From NCBI GenBank assembly GCA_015067375.1, contig SVMQ01000058.1, positions 1-10,003 of the forward strand: 10,003 bases of DNA. The letters are read 5' to 3'. Shown piece after piece: positions 4,924 to 10,003 of this stretch; position 1 is the stretch's first letter, and each line of letters starts with the position of its first letter. The position numbers and the translations under genes were made by a program. A model generated the notes under the pieces. It saw only the letters and a list, made by a program, of their open reading frames with translations. It searched no databases and was not told the DNA's origin. The DNA comes from Oscillospiraceae bacterium (GTDB taxonomy: Bacteria > Bacillota > Clostridia > Oscillospirales > Ruminococcaceae).

Positions 4924-7290
4924 TTACAGCTTTACAGGCTTGATGTGCCAGATCTCCTCTGCGTACTGTGCGATAGTTCTGTCAGAGCTGAACTTGCCTG
5001 CGCTTGCGATGTTCATCCAGCATTTTTTAGCAAATTCGAGCGAGTTCTTGTAGTCTGCATTTGCTTTCAGCTTGGTCTTTACATAGCTGTCGAGGTCTCC
5101 GAGAACATAGTAGTGATCGGGAACGTGCCAGCTTGCGCCTTCCAGCAGAGCAAAGTAAAGCTCGCGGAACACCTTGTTTCCGCCGTCGTTTACAGTACCG
5201 TCTATAAGTGCGTCAAGCACACGCTTGATCTTCGCGTCGTTCTCTGTGATATCGCGCGGATCGTACTTGGGCATGATCTCATCAAGCTCCTCGACTCTTG
5301 CGCCGAAGATATAGTTGTTCTCCTCGCCTGCTTCCTCGGCTATCTCGACGTTAGCGCCGTCCATAGTGCCGAGCGTAACAGCACCGTTGAGCATCAGCTT
5401 CATGTTGCCTGTACCCGATGCTTCTGTGCCTGCTGTGGAGATCTGCTCGGAGATATCGCAGGCTGCTACCAGCTTCTCTGCATAGGAAACGCGGTAGTTG
5501 CTGATGAATACCACCTGAATGAGATCCTTTGTATCGGGGTCGTTGTTCACGATGTTGCCTATCTCGTTTATCAGCTTGATGATGCCCTTTGCGCGGTAGT
5601 AGCCTGGGGCAGCCTTAGCGCCGAAGATATACACAGTGGGTGTGAAGTCCTTGACATTGCCCTCCTTGATCTCATAGTAGAGGTAGAGGATAGACAGTGC
5701 GTTCAGCAGCTGACGCTTGTACTCGTGCAGGCGCTTGATCTGGATATCGAAGATAGCGTCGGGGTTTATCTTGATGCCCTCGCACTTTTCGATATACTCA
5801 GCAAGCTGCACCTTCTTGTCGTGCTTGATATTGATGAAGCGGCGAAGCACTGCCTCGTCGTCGGCGTACTTTTTCAGAGCCTGCAGCTTGTCGAGGTCGG
5901 TTATCCACTCGTCAGAGCCGAGCAGCTCGGTGATGAGTGCGGACAGCTCTTTGTTGCAGAGTGCCAGCCATCTTCTCTGGGTGATGCCGTTGGTCTTGTT
6001 CTGGAAGCGCTCGGGGCATATCTCGTACCACTCCTTGAGTACGGTGGTCTTGAGCAGCTCGGAGTGTATCTGTGCAACGCCGTTTACATAGGAAGAGCCG
6101 AACATTGCGATGTTTGCCATGTGGACAGTACCGCCGTTGATGAGCTTCATCACGTTCTTCTTTTCAAGCGGCACCTTCTTCCTGTGCATCTCGGTCTCGA
6201 ACTTTTCGTTGAGCATGATGATGACAGCGTAAACATCGGGGACTACCTCCTCGATAAGACCTGCTTCCCACTTTTCAAGAGCCTCGGGCATGATGGTGTG
6301 GTTGGTGTAGGCGAATACCTTCTGTGCCATCTCGAATGCCTTGTCAAAGGTGTAGCCCTCCTCGCGGATAAGCACGCGGATGAATTCGGGCAGCGCGATA
6401 ACGGGGTGAGTGTCGTTCATCTGGATGGAGTTGTAGTCAGCGAAGTTGTCCATCGTGCCGAAGCGTGCCTTGTGCTTTCTCACAAGGTCTGCAACAGCGG
6501 CAGCGCTGAAGAAGTACTCCTGACGAAGTCTGAGCTTCTTGCCCTCGCGTGTTTCGTCGTTGGGGTAGAGTACGCGGGAGATATCCTCGGCGTAGCGCTT
6601 AGCCTCGCTTGCCTCGGAGAAATTACCGCGGTTGAACAGGTCGAAGTTGAACTCCTCGGCAGCTTCAGCCTGCCAGAGGCGCAGTGTGCCGACATTCTCT
6701 GTGCCGTAGCCGATAACAGGGTAGTCGTAGGGGACAGCGTTCACATCGCCGTCAGCGTATCTGATAACGACTGTGTCGCGCTCACAGCGGACGCTCCACG
6801 GGTCGCCGTACTTCTGCCAGTTGTCGGCGCACTCTGTCTGGAAGCCGTCCCTGATGCCCTGCTTGAACAGACCGTACTTGTAGCGGATGCCGTAGCCGTC
6901 GAGGGGCAGGTCGAGCGTAGCGGCACTGTCGAGGAAGCAGGCTGCAAGTCTGCCGAGACCGCCGTTTCCAAGAGCGGCATCCTCTATCTCCTCCATATCC
7001 GAGAGCTTGGCGCCAAGCTCGGACAGGGCAGCGTCTGCTTCATCGAGCAGGCCGAGGCACAGCAGGTTGTTGTACACAGCGCGTCCTACGAGGAATTCCA
7101 TAGACAGGTAGCTTGCCTTGCGTGCAGCGTCGTGCGCGTCCTTGCTCTTTTCCCATACGGGGGACAGCTCCTCCATGACTACGCCCGAGAGTACGTTGTG
7201 CAGCTGCTCGGGTGTGAGGGAAGCGGGAGCGCAGCGGTATTCCTTTTCGGAGGCGGCGCGAAGCTTTTCTTTTAAGTTTTCGATCTTCAT
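4924..7290 (-). CDS. glgP: Glycogen/starch phosphorylase (GT35)
   Basis: 788 residues, close to E. coli GlgP. It splits alpha-1,4-glucan with phosphate to glucose-1-phosphate (EC 2.4.1.1), in the cytoplasm, using pyridoxal phosphate. The N-terminal half carries YLSMEFLVGR (61-70), the glycine-rich ALGNGGLGRLAACFLDS (106-122) and NDTHPVIALPE (292-302). The C-terminal half carries KRLHEYKRQLLN (519-530), GAKAAPGYYRAK (557-568) and the family signature EASGTGNMKLMLN (623-635), in which Lys631 is the expected PLP lysine. The protein is complete through YAEEIWHIKPVKL. The start is ATG 7290-7288, preceded by AAAGGAG with a 6-nt gap; an upstream in-frame start near 7353 would add 21 unrelated residues. 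It is monocistronic and divergent from glmS. No other glycogen gene is in the window, so whether it serves glycogen or imported maltodextrins is open. Confidence 0.97.
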   Translation of the reverse strand: MKIENLKEKLRAASEKEYRCAPASLTPEQLHNVLSGVVMEELSPVWEKSKDAHDAARKASYLSMEFLVGRAVYNNLLCLGLLDEADAALSELGAKLSDMEEIEDAALGNGGLGRLAACFLDSAATLDLPLDGYGIRYKYGLFKQGIRDGFQTECADNWQKYGDPWSVRCERDTVVIRYADGDVNAVPYDYPVIGYGTENVGTLRLWQAEAAEEFNFDLFNRGNFSEASEAKRYAEDISRVLYPNDETREGKKLRLRQEYFFSAAAVADLVRKHKARFGTMDNFADYNSIQMNDTHPVIALPEFIRVLIREEGYTFDKAFEMAQKVFAYTNHTIMPEALEKWEAGLIEEVVPDVYAVIIMLNEKFETEMHRKKVPLEKKNVMKLINGGTVHMANIAMFGSSYVNGVAQIHSELLKTTVLKEWYEICPERFQNKTNGITQRRWLALCNKELSALITELLGSDEWITDLDKLQALKKYADDEAVLRRFINIKHDKKVQLAEYIEKCEGIKINPDAIFDIQIKRLHEYKRQLLNALSILYLYYEIKEGNVKDFTPTVYIFGAKAAPGYYRAKGIIKLINEIGNIVNNDPDTKDLIQVVFISNYRVSYAEKLVAACDISEQISTAGTEASGTGNMKLMLNGAVTLGTMDGANVEIAEEAGEENNYIFGARVEELDEIMPKYDPRDITENDAKIKRVLDALIDGTVNDGGNKVFRELYFALLEGASWHVPDHYYVLGDLDSYVKTKLKANADYKNSLEFAKKCWMNIASAGKFSSDRTIAQYAEEIWHIKPVKL

Positions 7291-7350
7291 GTATTTCTCC
7301 TTTTCTCCGCGCGGGGGCGGTGGGTGATCTGTTAAAGTATAACGCAGTAT

Positions 7351-7364
7351 CAACAGCGCTTACA
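7351..7364 (-). promoter_or_regulatory. Possible catabolite-responsive (cre-like) element downstream of the glgP start
   Basis: On the minus strand the sequence TGTAAGCGCTGTTG keeps the left half of the CcpA cre consensus (TGWAARCGNTWNCW) exactly, but misses three positions in the right half. It lies just past the predicted transcript start, where CcpA binding would block transcription. It is a weak match, offered as a hypothesis. Confidence 0.3.
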
Positions 7365-7374
7365 ACTATATGTT

Positions 7375-7403
7375 ATTATAGCATAATAAAAACTATTTAG
7401 CAA
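7375..7403 (-). promoter_or_regulatory. Promoter of glgP
   Basis: On the minus strand, TTGCTA (7403-7398), a 17-nt spacer and a consensus TATAAT (7380-7375) with extended -10 TGC. Transcription would start near 7368, leaving a leader of about 78 nt. A second, weaker candidate downstream is TTGTAA (7365-7360), 18 nt, TATACT (7341-7336). Confidence 0.75.
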
Positions 7404-7405
7404 CT

Positions 7406-7417
7406 TTTTTGCAAAAA
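7406..7417. repeat. 12-bp palindrome TTTTTGCAAAAA upstream of the glgP -35
   Basis: A perfect palindrome 2 bp upstream of the glgP -35, identical to the one at 3299-3310 over the sigma operon's predicted start. A second palindrome, AAATAATTATTT (7415-7426), overlaps it. Confidence 0.6.
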
Positions 7418-7462
7418 TAATTATTTCGTTGCAGGAAATTTCTGTTTTACCCTGTCGTTATA

Positions 7463-7491
7463 TTGACAATTCGGCGGAGTTGCTGTAAAAT
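7463..7491 (+). promoter_or_regulatory. Promoter of glmS
   Basis: Consensus TTGACA (7463-7468), a 17-nt spacer and TAAAAT (7486-7491). Transcription would start near 7498 and give a leader of about 62 nt, AT-rich, ending in the RBS AGGGGG (7546-7551) 8 nt before the ATG. The leader is too short for a glmS ribozyme. Confidence 0.85.
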
Positions 7492-7559
7492 ATAAGGTAG
7501 CATATATTAAATATTATTGGCATAAATATAAATACTATAACATTCAGGGGGAAAATATC

Positions 7560-9380
7560 ATGTGTGGAATCGTTGGTTATGTCGGAAAGCACAGCTGCGC
7601 CGAGATACTGCTCGGAACGCTGGAAAAGCTGGAGTACCGCGGCTATGACAGTGCAGGTATCGCGGTGTTCGATCACGACAATATAGAGGTAAGAAAGGCT
7701 CAGGGCAGGCTTAAAAACCTGCGTGAGCGTATGGAAAAGGACGGCGTGCCATCGGGCGTTGCGGGAATAGGTCACACGCGCTGGGCAACCCACGGAGAGC
7801 CGTCGGATATAAACTCGCATCCGCATAACGGCGGCAATGTTACCATCGTACATAACGGTATCATCGAGAACTACAAGGAGATCAAGAATTTCCTTATCGG
7901 AAAGGGCAGACATTTCGTCAGCCAGACAGATACAGAGGTCGCAGCGCAGCTTCTTGACTACTACTACAACGGCGACCCCATCGAGGCTATCGTGGAGACC
8001 ATGCACAATGTCCGCGGCAGCTTCGCGCTGGGCATAATGTTCAAGGATTTCCCGGGTACTGTTTTTGCGGTGAGAAAGGAAAGTCCGCTCATCGTTGGTA
8101 TCGGCGCGGAGGAGAGCTTCATCGCGTCCGACGTTACCGCGATACTGAACTACACGCGCGACTATTACTTGCTGGAGCCGAATGAGATAGCAGTACTCTC
8201 GCCCTACGGCACGAATATCTATGACCTGCATTACAACAAGCTCAGCAAGCCGCTGATGCACGCTGACTGGGACGAGAATGCCGCTGAAAAGCAGGGCTAC
8301 GCGCACTTTATGCTCAAGGAGATACACGAGCAGCCCGAGGCGGTAAAGACCACCATCCGCTCCAGAATAACAGACGGTCTGCCTGACCTTGAGGAGTGCG
8401 GTATCACGCTCGAGATGCTTCGCGGCTTCCGCAACATCCATGTGGTGGCTTGCGGCACGGCGATGCACGCAGGTCTTGTCGGAAAGTACATAATCGAGGA
8501 GCTTGCACGCGTACCCGTAAATGTGGATATCGCGTCCGAGTTCAGATACAGAGATCCACTCGTAACAAAGGACGACCTTGTTATCATCATCTCACAGTCG
8601 GGCGAAACAGCAGACTCGCTTGCGGCGCTGAGGCTTTCAAAGGAGCTTGGCGCAAAGACGCTTGCCATCGTTAATGCAAAGGGCAGCTCCATCGCGCGCG
8701 AGGCGGATATGCTGATATACACGCTCGCAGGCCCTGAGATAGCGGTAGCTTCCACAAAGGCATATATGGTGCAGATATCCGTTATGTATCTGCTGGCATT
8801 TTCCATCGCGCTTGCAAACGGTGCTATCAACGAGGATAAGTGCCGCGAGCTTACAGCGGAGCTTGTTAAGATGCCCGAGCGCATCGAAAAGGCGGTGCAG
8901 CTTGAGGAAAATTCACAGTACGCGGCGTCCACGCTTGTAAACGCGGAGAGCCTGCTGTACATCGGCAGAGGACTTGACTACGCGCTGAGCATGGAGGGCA
9001 GCCTTAAGCTCAAGGAGATATCCTACATCCACAGCGAGAGCTACGCTGCAGGCGAGCTGAAGCACGGCACTATCTCGCTCATTACAGAGGGCATGCCTGC
9101 TATCGCTGTCGTAACGCAGAAGCGCCTTGTTGAAAAGACAGTCAGCAATATGAAGGAGATGAAGGCGCGCGGCGCGTATGTTATCGCGGTGTGTGCTGAG
9201 GGCATCTCCATCGAAAGCGACGCGGCGGATTATATCATCTCGCTTGACGAGTGTCCCGATATCCTCGCGCCCATGACAGCGGTCGTGCCGCTGCAGCTTA
9301 TCGCTTACTATACATCCGTGCTGAAGGGCAACGATGTCGATAAGCCGAGAAACCTTGCAAAGTCCGTTACAGTAGAGTAA
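7560..9380 (+). CDS. glmS: Glutamine--fructose-6-phosphate aminotransferase (isomerizing)
   Basis: 606 residues, matching the usual length (about 600-610). It makes glucosamine-6-phosphate from fructose-6-phosphate and glutamine, the first committed step to UDP-GlcNAc and peptidoglycan, in the cytoplasm. The N-terminal glutaminase domain (1 to about 225) begins MCGIVGYVG; Cys2 is the nucleophile after Met removal, and GHTRWATHG (71-79), HNG (98-100) and QTDTE (122-126) build the active site. Two SIS sugar-isomerase domains follow (about 290-420 and 460-600), with CGTAMHAG (298-305), ISQSGET (344-350) and STKAY (398-402). The isomerase residues Glu486, His502 and Lys601 are in KEISYIH, GELKHG and the C-terminal PRNLAKSVTVE. 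All key residues are present, so the enzyme should be active. It is monocistronic: its own promoter and terminator flank it. Confidence 0.98.
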   Translation: MCGIVGYVGKHSCAEILLGTLEKLEYRGYDSAGIAVFDHDNIEVRKAQGRLKNLRERMEKDGVPSGVAGIGHTRWATHGEPSDINSHPHNGGNVTIVHNGIIENYKEIKNFLIGKGRHFVSQTDTEVAAQLLDYYYNGDPIEAIVETMHNVRGSFALGIMFKDFPGTVFAVRKESPLIVGIGAEESFIASDVTAILNYTRDYYLLEPNEIAVLSPYGTNIYDLHYNKLSKPLMHADWDENAAEKQGYAHFMLKEIHEQPEAVKTTIRSRITDGLPDLEECGITLEMLRGFRNIHVVACGTAMHAGLVGKYIIEELARVPVNVDIASEFRYRDPLVTKDDLVIIISQSGETADSLAALRLSKELGAKTLAIVNAKGSSIAREADMLIYTLAGPEIAVASTKAYMVQISVMYLLAFSIALANGAINEDKCRELTAELVKMPERIEKAVQLEENSQYAASTLVNAESLLYIGRGLDYALSMEGSLKLKEISYIHSESYAAGELKHGTISLITEGMPAIAVVTQKRLVEKTVSNMKEMKARGAYVIAVCAEGISIESDAADYIISLDECPDILAPMTAVVPLQLIAYYTSVLKGNDVDKPRNLAKSVTVE

Positions 9381-9382
9381 CC

Positions 9383-9431
9383 ACATCCCCGATGAGCTGT
9401 TTGCTTGTCGGGGATGTTTATGTGTTTTTTT
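9383..9431 (+). terminator. Rho-independent terminator of glmS
   Basis: A 10-bp perfect stem (ACATCCCCGA 9383-9392 with TCGGGGATGT 9408-9417) encloses a loop with a possible inner AGC/GCT pairing. TTTATGTG and then seven T (9425-9431) follow. The next gene's -35 starts one base after the T run. Confidence 0.9.
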
Positions 9432-9432
9432 G

Positions 9433-9461
9433 TTGACAACAGGACTATATTATGCTATAAT
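9433..9461 (+). promoter_or_regulatory. Fully consensus promoter of the right-edge lipoprotein gene
   Basis: TTGACA (9433-9438), exactly 17 nt, TATAAT (9456-9461), with extended -10 TGC. This matches the sigma-A consensus at every hexamer position and predicts strong basal transcription from about 9468. No operator could be recognised. Confidence 0.88.
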
Positions 9462-9519
9462 TAATTCGTATTTTATCATAAGGCTGCCGTGGAATACAGC
9501 GGCGCAGAACGGAGGAAAT

Positions 9520-10003
9520 ATGACAACAGCGGCAAAGACCATGTCGGGCATCATCGCGGCACTGATAATGTTTATCAGCGGCTGCGGAAACACTGCAAAC
9601 GAGAGCAGCACAGTTACCGACAACACCAACACAGAAATATCGGAGAGTGAAACAATGACAACAGGAGTACAGACCTTCGCACCCACCGCGGAGAACGTAA
9701 AGCTTATCGGCAGAACTGCTGAAAACGAGGGCATCCTCTGGCTTGCACTGTCTGCAAGCGGTATCGAATTTACATTCACAGGCACAAAGGCGTCAGTTAC
9801 GCTTATCGGTGACAGCATGATAAACAGCGGCACAGAAAAGCAGGCGCGCTTTGCAGTGTACATAAACGGCGAGAGAACTATGGACGAGCAGGTGGATCAG
9901 GCTGAGGAGGTCTATGAGATCTATTCTTCCGATACCGCACAGGAGACCACAGTAAAGCTTATCAAGCTGTCTGAGGCGGCAGAGTCCACATTCGGCATCA
10001 AGG
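9520..10003 (+). CDS. Lipoprotein with CE2-like N-terminal domain, probable SGNH/GDSL esterase (3' end outside window)
   Basis: 161 codons are visible and the frame is open to the window edge. ATG 9520 follows GGAGG (9511-9515) with a 4-nt gap. Residues 1-22 are a lipoprotein signal peptide: a hydrophobic core IIAALIMF and the lipobox ISGC, with Cys22 to be lipidated, so the protein should sit on the outer face of the membrane. Residues 23-58 are a Thr/Ser/Glu/Asn-rich linker. From about 60 a beta-sandwich pattern begins: VKLIGRTAENEGILWLALS, then IEFTFTGTKASVTLIGD and FAVYINGER. This resembles the N-terminal jelly-roll of carbohydrate-esterase family 2 (acetyl-xylan esterase-like) proteins, which precedes an SGNH hydrolase domain. 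The catalytic domain would lie beyond the window, so the enzymatic role is inference. It is separated from glmS by a terminator and has its own promoter. Confidence 0.82.
   Translation, partial: MTTAAKTMSGIIAALIMFISGCGNTANESSTVTDNTNTEISESETMTTGVQTFAPTAENVKLIGRTAENEGILWLALSASGIEFTFTGTKASVTLIGDSMINSGTEKQARFAVYINGERTMDEQVDQAEEVYEIYSSDTAQETTVKLIKLSEAAESTFGIK

Noticed and set aside
4945..7275. 776-residue open frame antisense to glgP, and a 460-residue one at 954-2336
   Set aside because: Codon bias in the real genes avoids the codons that would give stops on the opposite strand. The predicted proteins are low-quality (Cys/Val/Leu-rich) and have no RBS or family features.
7291..7353. N-terminal extension of GlgP to 7353
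   Set aside because: The added 21 residues are Pro-rich and unrelated to the family; ATG 7290 has a clear RBS.
7458..8468. 336-residue minus-strand ORF over the glmS promoter and 5' half
   Set aside because: It overlaps the unmistakable GlmS coding region and is a shadow of its codon use.
1..10003. tRNA, rRNA, CRISPR array, insertion sequence, riboswitch
   Set aside because: No repeat-spacer pattern, transposase or structured RNA core was seen by eye on either strand; small structured RNAs could still be missed without a covariance search.

Overview
The window looks like a chromosomal segment of a gut or rumen Firmicute, most likely a Ruminococcus-type member of the Oscillospiraceae/Ruminococcaceae. 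The basis is strong AGGAGG-type ribosome binding sites, a GTG start on three of the genes, moderately GC-rich genes separated by very AT-rich spacers, clear sigma-A-type promoters, and a Ser/Thr/Glu-rich lipoprotein with what looks like a carbohydrate-esterase family 2 N-terminal domain. The genus call is inference.

Layout. (1) 2-715 (+): the C-terminal part of a secreted or lipid-anchored protein of unknown function, ended by a strong terminator. (2) 3090-807 (-): a two-gene operon, a membrane protein with a YcxB-like C-terminal domain followed at 13 nt by a 467-residue unknown soluble protein; the pair converges on gene 1. (3) 3393-4867 (+): an ECF sigma factor and a membrane-anchored probable anti-sigma factor whose start and stop overlap (ATGA), transcribed divergently from operon 2 across an AT-rich spacer with two good promoters and several inverted repeats. 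(4) 7290-4924 (-): glycogen phosphorylase, converging on the anti-sigma gene at a shared hairpin. (5) 7560-9380 (+): glmS, divergent from glycogen phosphorylase, followed by a terminator. (6) 9520 to the window edge (+): the start of a lipoprotein esterase-like gene behind a fully consensus promoter. It has no stop codon inside the window.

How they fit together. Glycogen phosphorylase releases glucose-1-phosphate from storage glucan, and GlmS draws fructose-6-phosphate and glutamine into amino-sugar and cell-wall synthesis, so the divergent pair sits at two branches of hexose-phosphate metabolism. The sigma/anti-sigma pair is a self-contained envelope-signalling module whose signal is unknown. 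The adjacent divergent operon is the least understood part: its membrane protein may carry two PH-like domains around a transmembrane hairpin, its partner has a segment resembling a degenerate ParB/sulfiredoxin motif, and a 9-bp inverted repeat straddles its -10 element. No mobile element, CRISPR array, tRNA or rRNA was seen. Most of the window is ordinary chromosome; the 807-4867 block is the part worth a closer look.
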